Notes: generated by a model from the letters alone, not told the origin. A stretch of DNA of 64,000 bases from Promethearchaeota archaeon (GCA_019058445.1 JAHPZA010000010.1:372001-436000); one strand, 5' to 3'; numbered from the stretch's first letter, positions 17,113 to 27,089 are shown. Translations and numbers: made by a program.

Positions 17113-18117
17113 ATGACTTCAAAACCAAAGAAAAAGAAGGATTTTATTTCGACTCAGGATTGGAGCAGAAAAGATTTAGATAAATTACTTCAAATAACCA
17201 AAGACATAAAGGCCCATCCAGAAAAATATAGAAACACTTTAAAAGGCAAATCGCTTTGTATGTTTTTTTATAATCCTTCGACGAGAACAAGGAATTCCAC
17301 AGAAGTTGCGGCATATCAATTAGGAATACATCCTACCTTCAACAGTATAAAAGATGCTTGGATAGGATATCAGTCCGAGTCTGTAAAAGATACTGCAAAA
17401 GTTTTATCAAGGTATTATGATGCGATAGGAATACGGTTATTTCCCGTTTCAGTAAATTGGATTTATAAAGAGGGAAATCGGATTCTACGTGAATTTGCGG
17501 AGTATTCTGATGCGCCGATCATTAATTTTGAAGATGACCAATTTCATCCACTTCAAGCTTTAACAGATATTTTTTCAATTAAGGAGAAATTGGGTGAGCC
17601 AAGAGGAAAAAAAATAGTGATATCTTGGGCATACCATTCTAAACCTTTACCAGTAAGTGTTCCAAACTCAATTTTATTAATTTCGTCCAGATTTGGAATG
17701 GATGTTACTTTAGCTCATCCTAAAGAATACCATTTAGATGAGAACATAATTAATATTGCTAAAAAAAATGCAAATGAATCTGGAGGTTCCCTAACTATTT
17801 CTAATGATATTAAAGAATCTTATAGTAATGCAGATGTAGTTTATGTAAAAAGTTGGGGGGCTTTGGGATCTTATGGAAACGCCAAAGAAGAAAAACAATT
17901 AAGGATACCCTATAGAGATATTTGGAGAATTAAAAGTGAATATTTGGATTTTACTGATCAGAAATCGATTTTTATGCATTGCCTTCCTATCAGACGAAAT
18001 ATTGTCGCGGATGATGCAGTAATTGATGGTAAGCACTCAATCGTCTACGATCAAGCAGAAAATAGATTATATACAGTTAAAGCTCTTCTTTATAATTTAT
18101 TAGGAGAAATTGATTAA
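17113..18117 (+). CDS. N-acetylornithine carbamoyltransferase-like transcarbamylase
   Basis: Transcarbamylase of arginine biosynthesis. The carbamoyl-phosphate loop is STRTRNS (56-62), HPLQ is at 145-148 and HCLPIRR at 289-295. The stretch SWAYHSKPLPVSVPNSILLI (171-190), the GMDVTLAHP strand, VKSWGALGSYG (245-255) and QAENRLYTVKAL near the end resemble the N-acetylornithine enzymes (AOTCase) more than ordinary ArgF, so acetylated ornithine may be the substrate. The Lys after LRRNV that is reported as carboxylated in the Xanthomonas enzyme is not present here, which leaves substrate choice open. At 334 residues it is full length. No other arg gene is adjacent. Confidence 0.8.
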   Translation: MTSKPKKKKDFISTQDWSRKDLDKLLQITKDIKAHPEKYRNTLKGKSLCMFFYNPSTRTRNSTEVAAYQLGIHPTFNSIKDAWIGYQSESVKDTAKVLSRYYDAIGIRLFPVSVNWIYKEGNRILREFAEYSDAPIINFEDDQFHPLQALTDIFSIKEKLGEPRGKKIVISWAYHSKPLPVSVPNSILLISSRFGMDVTLAHPKEYHLDENIINIAKKNANESGGSLTISNDIKESYSNADVVYVKSWGALGSYGNAKEEKQLRIPYRDIWRIKSEYLDFTDQKSIFMHCLPIRRNIVADDAVIDGKHSIVYDQAENRLYTVKALLYNLLGEID

Positions 18118-18140
18118 AGAATTAGTAATTTTTTAACAAA

Positions 18141-18695
18141 TTATTGTTCTCTACCTGAAATAATAGCAATAACTTCCCATTCACCACTTAAAAGTTGATT
18201 TGCATCAATACTTGAGAATTGAAAGGCAAATGGGCGTTGGAAAATCTTTTCAACCATCGGACCGAAAGAACTAATAGCAAAAATGAATATTCTTTTTAAT
18301 ACATTTTCAAGTTTTTCAGTGCTATTTAATTCTTGCATGATTTCTTCTATTACTCTAATTTCTTTCAAACTATATTGATATTTATAGATTAATTTAAAAT
18401 CTACGGGAGTCGGAGCTTCAGGATCTTCATATGTTAATCCTCTTTTCCTAAATGGAAACATAGTATTTAAATAAAAATCAAAGATCTCCTTATGATGATC
18501 TTTTAAAAGATGAGATATCCTAGAACGAGCGCTATATTCTGGCCAGTATTTATTCATCAGTTCCAAGAGGCGAGGGTAATTTTTATATTTATTTTCACTG
18601 TCCCTTTGTAAGGATATTAGTAATTGATTTTTTATCGGTTTAAAATCAGTATCTTTTCCTATCCTTCTGATAAAGTTTTTGAAGGTGATTGACAT
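18141..18695 (-). CDS. Hypothetical protein, 184 residues
   Basis: Not recognised. A soluble, mostly helical protein with many aromatic and basic residues; no Cys cluster, signal peptide or membrane helix. The N-terminal half (FIRRIGKDTDFKPIKNQLLI) could be a DNA- or RNA-binding helix bundle, and the C-terminal part is more beta-like (FQFSSIDANQLLSGEWEVIAI). It ends 23 bp from the convergent transcarbamylase stop and is transcribed alone. Codon usage and AT content look like its neighbours, so it is probably a real gene. Confidence 0.65.
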   Translation of the reverse strand: MSITFKNFIRRIGKDTDFKPIKNQLLISLQRDSENKYKNYPRLLELMNKYWPEYSARSRISHLLKDHHKEIFDFYLNTMFPFRKRGLTYEDPEAPTPVDFKLIYKYQYSLKEIRVIEEIMQELNSTEKLENVLKRIFIFAISSFGPMVEKIFQRPFAFQFSSIDANQLLSGEWEVIAIISGREQ

Positions 18696-18912
18696 AGTAT
18701 TAAGAGTGAAAGAAGTTATGGTTTAACTTTTTTTTAAAATCTATAATTGTTTATATAATATTTGGATAATATAAGTTTTCTTATTTATTCCTTCTGTTTT
18801 ACGGAGTTTCTCAACATTCTTGGAAGATTATATTTTAAAATAGAATAAATTATTTAAAATAAAAATCTTGTTTAATTAATTATTACATAACTAATCTTCT
18901 GCATTTCTGATC

Positions 18913-20109
18913 ATGGGTAGTAAAAAAGTCGGATTAATATATACCAATGAATACCAGCAATATAATTTTGGAGAACAACACCCGCTAAGACCGCTTAGAA
19001 TTAAACTTACGTATAGTTTAATGGAAAAGATAGGGCTCTTAAATAACGAAAGTCTTGCAATTATCGAACCACGGATGTGTACGAGAGAAGAATTGGAAAT
19101 GGTACATTCCACAGATTATATAGAAGCTGTAAAAAAATTAAGCGACGATCCCAAGAATAAGGAAATTTTACCTTATAAATATGGCTTAGGACCAGGAGAT
19201 AATCCTATTTTCAAAGGGATGTATGAAGCGTCCTCATTAGTTTGTGGAGCTAGTCTAGTTGCCGCCGATATAGTATGGAAAGAAAATGATTTTCGTTTTA
19301 CCTTTAATCCTGCAGGAGGACTTCATCATGCCATGAAAGATAAAGCTTCGGGTTTTTGTATTTTTAATGATATTGCTGTTGCCATTAAACATCTTCAAAA
19401 ATTAGATAAAAATATTAGAATTGCATATTTAGATATTGATTGTCATCATGGAGATGGCGTTCAATGGCTTTTTTATGATGATCCAAATGTTTTAACGATT
19501 TCTTTGCATCAAAGTGGGAAATTTCTGTTTCCAGGAACTGGGGATACTAAAGAGAGAGGTGATAGTGAGGGTGAGGGGTTTGCAATTAATTTTCCTTTAT
19601 TGCCGGGCACCAGTAATAAGATGTATTTGAAATTATTTAGAAGATGCGTACCAAGAATACTTGAAGCATATAATCCTGATATTCTTCTTACACAACTTGG
19701 AGTGGATACTCATTTTAATGATCCATTAACCCAATTGGGGCTCTCTATCTCCATTTATCGGGATTTAGGGCAAACAATGGAAACATGCGCCACAGATTAT
19801 TGTAATAATAGATGGCTTGCTTTTGGCGGTGGAGGTTATTCTATGACAGTAGTTCCCAGAGCTTGGACTATATTCTTATCAAAAATGCTTCATATTGATT
19901 TAGAAAACAAATTGCCTGAGAGTTGGATAAGAGAAGTAAAGCAAAATGTCCCTTATGAAGAGGTACCCTACTTATTATGGGATAGAAACGATAAAATCGA
20001 GGTACAACTCCTATCTCATCCCGAAATCGCCAAAAAAATGATCGATTACAATAAACAGCTAATCGAGTTATGTGAAGAAAAATACATTCCAGCCTTAAGT
20101 AAAATATAA
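18913..20109 (+). CDS. AcuC/class I histone deacetylase-like enzyme
   Basis: Zinc-dependent deacetylase of the arginase/deacetylase superfamily. All catalytic residues of class I HDACs are visible: the His pair H138-H139 (AGGLHHA), zinc ligands D176 and H178 in DIDCHHGDG, D270 in VDTHFNDPL, and the transition-state Tyr309 in GGGGYSM. The substrate rim DPxxQLGLS is also conserved. At 398 residues it is the size of bacterial AcuC, which deacetylates acetyl-CoA synthetase; Asgard archaea also have histones, so either acyl-CoA enzymes or chromatin could be targets. Monocistronic, with a 200-bp AT-rich upstream region. Confidence 0.92.
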   Translation: MGSKKVGLIYTNEYQQYNFGEQHPLRPLRIKLTYSLMEKIGLLNNESLAIIEPRMCTREELEMVHSTDYIEAVKKLSDDPKNKEILPYKYGLGPGDNPIFKGMYEASSLVCGASLVAADIVWKENDFRFTFNPAGGLHHAMKDKASGFCIFNDIAVAIKHLQKLDKNIRIAYLDIDCHHGDGVQWLFYDDPNVLTISLHQSGKFLFPGTGDTKERGDSEGEGFAINFPLLPGTSNKMYLKLFRRCVPRILEAYNPDILLTQLGVDTHFNDPLTQLGLSISIYRDLGQTMETCATDYCNNRWLAFGGGGYSMTVVPRAWTIFLSKMLHIDLENKLPESWIREVKQNVPYEEVPYLLWDRNDKIEVQLLSHPEIAKKMIDYNKQLIELCEEKYIPALSKI

Positions 20110-20141
20110 TCTCTCATTAAAATTAAATTAAAAAAAAAAGT

Positions 20142-21518
20142 TTAATTTGTTTTAAAAACTACTTTTCGCTTTATATGTGTTATTAGCAGGATAATTCCTA
20201 AAACCATGAAAAGTATGTAATAATTACCAAATGGTATGACTCCAGAATCGCTAGATCCTCCATTTCCCCCTCCATCACTTCCGCCATTAGAAACAATTAT
20301 TTGAGGTAAACCACGAGTTAATAGAAAAAGATTATGTTCATTGGGAACTTGGTCAGTATCCGTACATCCAGTAACAATATACTCACCATCCGATGAAATT
20401 GCTAATTGATTATAATCTAGCAGACCTCGTATCGGATAACTCCATAACGATGAAGAGTGAGATTTATGAAATAAATAGACTTTTTTATTCTCGTTTCCGC
20501 TCCCTGCTATTATATAATTACCATCAGCTGAAATTTTCACAACACTGGCTGCTTCGATGGTGGCTTCCCATAGGTTATTCCAAGTAGGACTGGAAATAGA
20601 TTTATTAAATAACCGAACTCGCCAATTTCCACATGCGACAAAGTAATCTCCGTTAAATGAAATTGATAGAGTTGCGATAAAATCATCCGTATCCAATGTA
20701 TGTGGCCATAGAAGAGGACTTACGTTATTCGTTGTATTAAATATATGTATTTTGTTTACTTCGGAAACCATATTTGTAATATGAGCTATAACAAACTGCC
20801 CATCTGCTGAAATTTCTACAGATACAGGTACAAAACCGGATTCTTGATATGTCCACATAGGTGTTGAGCTGGACTTTTGAAATGCATATATGGTATCTCC
20901 AGACCATCTACAAATTGCGACCATGTAATTACCGTCAGATGATATTGATATATCATTTATATCTCCCTCAGTTGGACTAGTACTCCACAAATAGGGATTT
21001 GCGTTATTTGTGCCATTAAATAGGTATACTCTATTATCAGAGCATCCAGCAACTACATAGCTACCATTAGCCGAAATTGCAACTGATCGAAATGATTGCC
21101 CACCCACAGGATAACTCCATAAAAAAGGACTAGCTATATTTGTTATATTAAACATATAGATATTCGCTGCCGCCACAGCGATATAGCACTCATCTAATGA
21201 AATTGCAACTTCATAGACATTACCACCTACATCATAGAACCATAATGGGGTAGAGCTTGATTTATTGAAACAGTAGATTCTATTATCATCACATCCAGCT
21301 GCGATGAATGTTCCATTTGAGGATATTGCCACGCTTCTTATGTTTTCTGGCATCTCACGATTCCATACAAGAGGAGTATTTGAAATGCTAGGTACTTTTA
21401 ATTCCGAATAATCATTTCTTCCAACGAGTCGAGTATTTGTGAAAGAGATTTCATTTAAAGCGAATAGTAAAATCAATAAAACAAAGATAAAATTAATTGA
21501 TTTATTCTTTTTAGTCAT
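20142..21518 (-). CDS. Secreted WD40/PQQ-like beta-propeller protein with C-terminal anchor
   Basis: The first 25 residues are a signal peptide (KKNKSINFIFVLLILLFAL). The body has six to seven propeller blades of about 50 residues, each with a repeated VAISSDGxYIVAGCxDNxVYLF-type strand pair and a recurring SSSTPLW linker. A Ser/Gly-rich spacer then leads to VIPFGNYYILF, a hydrophobic helix and a KRKV tail. The protein should be exported and anchored by its C-terminus with the propeller outside. The tail matches that of the beta-helix protein at 24012-26099, pointing to a shared sorting or anchoring route. Convergent with the deacetylase gene (33 bp). Confidence 0.85.
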   Translation of the reverse strand: MTKKNKSINFIFVLLILLFALNEISFTNTRLVGRNDYSELKVPSISNTPLVWNREMPENIRSVAISSNGTFIAAGCDDNRIYCFNKSSSTPLWFYDVGGNVYEVAISLDECYIAVAAANIYMFNITNIASPFLWSYPVGGQSFRSVAISANGSYVVAGCSDNRVYLFNGTNNANPYLWSTSPTEGDINDISISSDGNYMVAICRWSGDTIYAFQKSSSTPMWTYQESGFVPVSVEISADGQFVIAHITNMVSEVNKIHIFNTTNNVSPLLWPHTLDTDDFIATLSISFNGDYFVACGNWRVRLFNKSISSPTWNNLWEATIEAASVVKISADGNYIIAGSGNENKKVYLFHKSHSSSLWSYPIRGLLDYNQLAISSDGEYIVTGCTDTDQVPNEHNLFLLTRGLPQIIVSNGGSDGGGNGGSSDSGVIPFGNYYILFMVLGIILLITHIKRKVVFKTN

Positions 21519-21904
21519 GAATCAATCATCAATTTTTCAAGAATTTCTGTTTAAATATATTTAAATTTTAATTGATTTAAATGTTATTTTTTTGAAATCC
21601 ATCATATATTGCTGAGAAATAAAGAATAAAAAAAATCAATAAAGATGTTTTTTTCAAGTTAATTCTTAATTTTAAAATAAGACTGAAAATTCAAATAAAA
21701 GGAAATATGGAATCTCAGAAATCAAGATTGACTTTATCTAGTTCATTTTTATGATTTTTTATTAAAGAAACGATTTATTATAATAGATCGATAATTAAAT
21801 GACGTGAAAAGAAATTATCCTGACTTTAAATAGAGTTTTATGTAAGCTGAATAGTTTTTTCCAAAAAATTAGAATTTTAAACCAAGTAGTATTCTTATCT
21901 TTAT
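21519..21904. other. Intergenic region without recognisable gene
   Basis: About 390 bp of AT-rich DNA between divergent genes. It holds several A/T runs and TATA-like stretches but no ORF with coding character, no repeat shared with the rest of the window and no clear stem-loop. Confidence 0.4.
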
Positions 21905-22765
21905 ATGAAAGTAGAGTTTTTTGAAGATATTAATGAATTTGTAGATTTAGTTTTCCCTTTTTTATTAAAGTGGGAAGCTGAGAACAATATACTCTTCATG
22001 ATTCTCAATTCTTTAAAGGAAAATATGCATCGCTATGGAGATTATAAGCCATATTTAACAGTAGTGTCAGATAATGATGCAATTAAACTTGTTTCTATTT
22101 GGACACCCCCTTATAATCAGTTACTATCTTATACAGATGACATAAAGACGATTGACATTTTAATTGAAGAACTTATCAATAAAAATGTGAAATTACCGGG
22201 AGTTACAGGATTTAAGGAGGGAACAGAAAGATTTGTAAATATATGGTGCGAAAAAAGAGGACTAAAGCCTCAATTAGTAAGAAATACAAGAGGACATAAA
22301 CTAATAGAAGTGGCTGAAGAAACACTAGGAAATAGAGACTTCATTATAGGAACAGAACTACATCAATCAATAATTCTTCAATGGGCAAAGGAAATGATCT
22401 TAGAAGCGGGGTTAATGACTGAAGCCGATCAAATGAACCGAACCTTAAACCAGATGAAGCAAGATATTAAAGCACAAAAAATATTTTTATTAGAAGATAA
22501 TCATATGCCTGTTTCCATGGCGAGGAAAGCTGGAAAAACCCCGAATGGGAGCCTCATTAATTTTGTGTATACACCTCCTGATTTACGCAGAAGGGGATAT
22601 GCAACAGAATCCGTAGCAAAACTGAGTAAACTTCTTCTTGAGGAAGGTAATGATTATTGTTTTTTATTTACCGATCTGGCAAATCCCATCTCAAATAGTA
22701 TTTACCAGAAAATAGGGTATCGCCCGATAATAGATTTAGATGAATATAAATTTTTAGATGTATAA
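21905..22765 (+). CDS. GNAT-family N-acetyltransferase
   Basis: The C-terminal 100 residues are a GNAT fold: the beta-strand INFVYTPPDLRRRGYATESV carries the acetyl-CoA pyrophosphate loop (RRRGYAT), and ANPISNSIYQKIGYRPI is the terminal motif B of such enzymes. The N-terminal 170 residues form a separate, less conserved domain, as in other two-domain GNAT proteins. The acetyl acceptor is unknown. A decayed copy of its last 35 codons lies 1.1 kb downstream, beyond the ferredoxin-like gene. It precedes that gene by 57 bp and may share its transcript. Confidence 0.88.
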   Translation: MKVEFFEDINEFVDLVFPFLLKWEAENNILFMILNSLKENMHRYGDYKPYLTVVSDNDAIKLVSIWTPPYNQLLSYTDDIKTIDILIEELINKNVKLPGVTGFKEGTERFVNIWCEKRGLKPQLVRNTRGHKLIEVAEETLGNRDFIIGTELHQSIILQWAKEMILEAGLMTEADQMNRTLNQMKQDIKAQKIFLLEDNHMPVSMARKAGKTPNGSLINFVYTPPDLRRRGYATESVAKLSKLLLEEGNDYCFLFTDLANPISNSIYQKIGYRPIIDLDEYKFLDV

Positions 22766-22822
22766 CTTATAAGATTTAATATTAATATCTTTAGAGTATT
22801 AGGAAACTATTTTGGTGATTGC

Positions 22823-23662
22823 TTGAAGAAAAAAAAAGAGTTGGAACTAAAACCAATCGAAATAAATACCCCCGCCGCAAATAAAATGAGGGAGTTATTG
22901 AAGTTAACTAAAACTTCACCGAAATTGAAAAAAATGTATCTAAAAAAAGCCTACCCAGAGGGAGTGGAGCAGACAGGTAGCCCCATACCAGTTAATGTTA
23001 CTCTAGGTGAGTATGAGGATCAAATATTACCATTTGTTGTCACAGAATATTTTATCAAAAAGGCAGGAACCATACTTTTAATGGATTGCCCATGTCGTAG
23101 AGCTAATAAATGTGAAAATCATGATTATCATTTAGGTTGCACTTGGTTGGGGGAAGGAGCTCGCCATGTAGATCTATCTAAATGGCCAGTTGCCAATGGA
23201 CGTTTTGCGACTAAAGAGGAAGCTTTAGAGCGAGAACGCTTGGCTTATGAAAATGGTTTGGTACCCCATTTAGGAAAGCTGAGAGGTGATGCAGAGTTAT
23301 ATAATGTGGTAGATTACGAGGATCAATTCATGTCTATTTGTCATTGTTGCTCTTGCTGCTGCATTGTTAGCTTGATGAAATATGGGCCATCGGAGTATAA
23401 ACAAATTGTAAAAAGGATGGAGGGTGTTGAAGTAAGGATAGATCCTGATAAATGCACTGGCTGCGGAGCCTGCTTTAAAGTCTGCATCTACGACGGTTTG
23501 AAGATGGAAAACGGCAAGGCAATGATTAATCAAGAAAATTGCATGGGATGCGGTCGTTGCGAGATGACATGCCCAAACAAAGCGGTTTCCATTTCAATTG
23601 ATGATTATACTCGTATTGATGAATTAATTGCCAGATTCGAATCTCGCGTGGACATTTCTTAA
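22823..23662 (+). CDS. 4Fe-4S ferredoxin-like protein with CPC/CHCCSCCC cysteine motifs
   Basis: The C-terminus (about 208-262) carries two classical 4Fe-4S motifs, CTGCGACFKVC and CMGCGRCEMTC, each with a closing Cys-Pro or equivalent. Upstream there is a CPCR motif with two more Cys (about residues 91-115) and a dense CHCCSCCC block (about 173-180). The same architecture occurs at 53568-54656, so this is a defined family, probably an electron-transfer module with extra cluster sites. No membrane segment. The start is TTG at 22823, since no ATG is available before the conserved N-terminal region. Possibly co-transcribed with the GNAT gene. Confidence 0.8.
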   Translation: MKKKKELELKPIEINTPAANKMRELLKLTKTSPKLKKMYLKKAYPEGVEQTGSPIPVNVTLGEYEDQILPFVVTEYFIKKAGTILLMDCPCRRANKCENHDYHLGCTWLGEGARHVDLSKWPVANGRFATKEEALERERLAYENGLVPHLGKLRGDAELYNVVDYEDQFMSICHCCSCCCIVSLMKYGPSEYKQIVKRMEGVEVRIDPDKCTGCGACFKVCIYDGLKMENGKAMINQENCMGCGRCEMTCPNKAVSISIDDYTRIDELIARFESRVDIS

Positions 23663-23764
23663 TTGAATCTTGTTATTTCCTGTACCTAAATAACTAATAA
23701 TACTATTCTAATTATTAAAAAAAATATCAGCTGGGAATTTTCCTTTAAAGGTTTATTTTAGAAA

Positions 23765-23878
23765 TGTATCTTATTTACATAACTGGCAAATCCTATATCA
23801 TATAGCATTTACCAAAAAATAAGATATCGCCTGATAATAGATTTAGATCAATACAATTTTTTTGTGAGTAAAACTTAA
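23765..23878 (+). pseudogene. Decayed copy of the GNAT 3' end
   Basis: Translates as CILFT-stop-LANPISYSIYQKIRYRLIIDLDQY, closely matching the end of the GNAT gene at 21905-22765 (CFLFTDLANPIS...). A TAA (23780-23782) replaces the Asp codon and upstream sequence no longer matches. This is the remnant of a tandem duplication that once included this gene. Confidence 0.75.
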
Positions 23879-24011
23879 AATTTTGGAATTAGCATAGAAA
23901 TTCTTAGGAAATTAATACGGCATTAAATATTTCATAGAACCAAAACTAAAATAATGATTTCAAGATTCTATTTCCTCTATAAACAAAATAAAAAGAAAAT
24001 TATAAAAAGAT

Positions 24012-26099
24012 TTAAATTTTCTTGATATTTACTTTTCGCTTTAAAAAAAATATTAGTGAAATTACTGATATTATGGTAAATAAGAAGTAAAAATCTCCAA
24101 ATGGAATAACATCATCCCCATCACTGCTATTACTACCTCCCCCTCCGCCATTATCAGAATCTGTAGTAAGGGAGCATGATTTATTACATATCGGATAATT
24201 ATCTTGAGCTATTGCATCGCCTAATATGGAATAAGCAGTCTCTCCAATGCCATCACCATTATTATCGCAACCAACATAATCATCCCAATAATTACCAATC
24301 GAACCATTATCCCACTTATTATTAGTCCCATTATCTTTGGCATTAATGGTATTCTCAATAAACCAATTGATATAAATTAAGTTATTATCACTACTAGTAT
24401 CTTCATTATCGAGATGAATACCAATTTCTCCACTATAATAAATATGATTTTCTGTGAAATTATTAGAATCAGATGTAAATAAGAAAATACCATATAGTGA
24501 ATTGTTATAAATCTTATTATCAAAAATGGTATTTTGATTACAATAATCTATTCGTATTCCATGTATTGAATTATTATTAAGAATATTAGCAGTTATATTA
24601 TTAATATTGCTATTAATCATAAATAGACCGGAATCACTATTACTATTTAATGTATTATTAAGAAGAAGGTTATATCCACAAGTATCTAAATTGATTCCAT
24701 TTCGACTATTATTTGAACAGTTATTATTAATTAAAATTCCATTATTTACATTATCTAAACTAATCCCTGCGTTTCCAAAAGATGATCCTGAATTATAGAG
24801 TGTGCAATTTTCAATTCTGAAATATTTAGTTGAGTTACCTATTATTATGCAACTTCCATCTCCTTGACCATCTATATTAAAATTATCTAAAATATATGGA
24901 TTTTCTTCTGTACCTAATCCTTTACCCCATGCTCTTGTTGAGAACCATGCCCATGTGTGTCCACTAATTCCCGAATCATCGATATGAATCTTTCCCCCGT
25001 CATAAAACGGATTTCCATGAATAGGTTTATAATCTTTATTACTTCCTGAAGGAGGAACATTATAATAACTATCTCCAATCCCATCTCCGTCATTATCATT
25101 TCCTGTATAATCATACCAATAATTTCCAATGTAAGAATTGTTCCAATGAAGCACATTCATATTGTCATAGCATGTATCCGATATGAAATAATTTTTATAT
25201 ATAAAATTATTCCAATTTGCACTTACGCTGAAATGATTAATCCCATCACCATTATTACTGAAATAATTCTCTGTAAAATTATTGTCATTATTATTGTTTC
25301 CAAACCAAATTCCATCGTAGGAATTTTCCTCAAAATTGTTGTTTAAAACCTTCGTATTATCACAATCATAGATATGTAAACCGTGTTCATTAACTCTAAT
25401 ATTGTTATTTTGAATTACTAAATTGTATCCACTTAGTACTTCTATACCTGTTTGGGTATTATTTTCGATTCTATTGTTAATTATCACATTATCAGGGTTG
25501 CTATATGTTTGATAGATATCAATTCCGTCGTCGCTATTATTATGTATTACGTTGTTTATTACTTTGTTATTTCTACAATTTTCATATAGAGTTATTCCTA
25601 CATTGCTATATGAGCAATTATTATTCATAATAATACCATTATTAGTGTTATCGAGGTGTATTGCTGCTTCATAACTTATGCCAAGCACATTAGTCACTAT
25701 ACAGTTTCTTATGATGAACTGAACATTAGAATCTCTAATTTCTATACCATATTGACCTCCCTGTCCATCCATATACACATTCTCGATTATATATACCCCT
25801 CCTACATAAGTACACCAAGGTTGTGAAACAGCTTGAGCCCATGAGATATATCCCGAGTAAATAGGTGTTGTACCACGAATTCTTATTGGACTTCCCGTGA
25901 GGTCAAATAAATCTGCTTGTTTTGGACGATTTAAATCATCAATATAATTCTTTTGATGTGCATCATCTTTTTTGTTTAAATCACTAGTAAATAGCTCATT
26001 AACTCGCTCTCGATTATTTATAATAATGAATGAAGGTATGATACTCTGAAAGATAATTGAAATTGTCAAGTAAATTACTATATTTTTTCTCTTATTCAT
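24012..26099 (-). CDS. Secreted right-handed beta-helix (NosD/PbH1-type) protein with C-terminal anchor
   Basis: A signal peptide occupies residues 1-30. Two long PbH1 arrays follow (about 90-330 and 400-600), with the characteristic IxxNxxxxNxxxGI and NNNF/NNxI rungs. Each array ends with a conserved block (GNYWYDYTGNDNDGDGIGDS and GNYWDDYVGCDNNGDGIG), so the protein is an internal duplication of a NosD-like domain. A GGGGGSNSSDG linker leads to VIPFGDFYFLF, a transmembrane helix and KRKV. Such proteins bind or process extracellular polysaccharide; specificity is unknown. The tail signature is shared with the beta-propeller protein at 20142-21518. Confidence 0.9.
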   Translation of the reverse strand: MNKRKNIVIYLTISIIFQSIIPSFIIINNRERVNELFTSDLNKKDDAHQKNYIDDLNRPKQADLFDLTGSPIRIRGTTPIYSGYISWAQAVSQPWCTYVGGVYIIENVYMDGQGGQYGIEIRDSNVQFIIRNCIVTNVLGISYEAAIHLDNTNNGIIMNNNCSYSNVGITLYENCRNNKVINNVIHNNSDDGIDIYQTYSNPDNVIINNRIENNTQTGIEVLSGYNLVIQNNNIRVNEHGLHIYDCDNTKVLNNNFEENSYDGIWFGNNNNDNNFTENYFSNNGDGINHFSVSANWNNFIYKNYFISDTCYDNMNVLHWNNSYIGNYWYDYTGNDNDGDGIGDSYYNVPPSGSNKDYKPIHGNPFYDGGKIHIDDSGISGHTWAWFSTRAWGKGLGTEENPYILDNFNIDGQGDGSCIIIGNSTKYFRIENCTLYNSGSSFGNAGISLDNVNNGILINNNCSNNSRNGINLDTCGYNLLLNNTLNSNSDSGLFMINSNINNITANILNNNSIHGIRIDYCNQNTIFDNKIYNNSLYGIFLFTSDSNNFTENHIYYSGEIGIHLDNEDTSSDNNLIYINWFIENTINAKDNGTNNKWDNGSIGNYWDDYVGCDNNGDGIGETAYSILGDAIAQDNYPICNKSCSLTTDSDNGGGGGSNSSDGDDVIPFGDFYFLFTIISVISLIFFLKRKVNIKKI

Positions 26100-26288
26100 T
26101 AATTTCTTTCACTTTGTCATTTATGTCATTATCTTATATTTTTTTAATATACCTTATGTTCTAGGTTTATGATAAACATAAAATTATCTTTTTTTATCTA
26201 TAAAAACCTTTTTTTGTCTTTTTATATTAAAATATGGTTAATATAAATTAAAGAAGTAGTTATATAAATCTTGTCTTTTCTTGACAAT

Positions 26289-27089
26289 TTACCTTTTTGG
26301 GAATGTATTGATAGCCACACATATAGATTGATGTATCGCTAAAAAAAGATTATCAGATAACTCATCATATATTTCTTGAGTCGCATCTACAAATGCCATA
26401 TCATTCCAAGAACCCATAGCACCAAATACAAACCCTTTTAGACAAGCCCCGAGAATTTGTCGAGCTTTAAGTGAATAATTCTCTTCAATAATTATATCCT
26501 TATGTGGTACATCACTGAGAGGATCATCTGAAGAAAGACAATCTAATGCTGAATTGAAAGCATTGGTAAACTCTTCTTCATTTTGCTTTTCAGAAAACGG
26601 GATAATTTTTTGAAAGGCACTTTTTAAATTATTATATGATTTTTCTAATGTTGGAAGGTCTTCTTCAGAGGGGAAAGACCATTCTTTCGCAATTCGACCA
26701 TAATTAACATTCCATAGATTTTCTTCTGATTGATTCTCATCCGGAACAATCCATCTGGCCTCCCAGATATCTACTGTCTCTCCAATTACAGCAGATATCA
26801 GCCATCGTCCACACCCTCCAATGAAACCAGTAGTTTCCCTATCCTCTTTTAAGCCTTCTTCTGAAAATGCATGATCTAAGATTAATTATTCCACCTTATT
26901 CTCCTTTAAAAAGTCAAACCATTCATCAGGATTCTTTGCTAAAGTGTCTGCCCCTGGCCATTCAATAAAATTTATTTCTTTGCAACTTTTAGCAGTAGAA
27001 TGCGTGAATTCAAAAGAAACAGATTGACCTTGTAAATAAGCATTCCCATAGGGTGTTAAAGCTGCAATTTGCACTATTGATGTTTTCAT
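26289..27089 (-). pseudogene. Conserved-looking gene interrupted by an in-frame TAA
   Basis: From the ATG at 27089 the frame runs 67 codons (MKTSIVQIAALTPYGN...) to a TAA at 26886-26888. The same frame then stays open for a further 198 codons to the TAA at 26289-26291. The downstream part has protein-like composition (GFIGGCGRWLISAVIGE, ARQILGACLKGFVFGAMGSW) and no ATG, GTG or TTG over its first 140 or so codons, so it cannot be an independent gene. Either a nonsense mutation has inactivated a 266-codon gene, the stop is read through, or there is a base error. I do not recognise the family; the product looks cytosolic. Confidence 0.7.

Noticed and set aside
24607..25346. Overlapping ORFs on both strands across the beta-helix gene
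   Set aside because: They are shadows of Asn/Ile-rich codons; the minus-strand 695-residue frame with signal peptide and PbH1 rungs explains the region.
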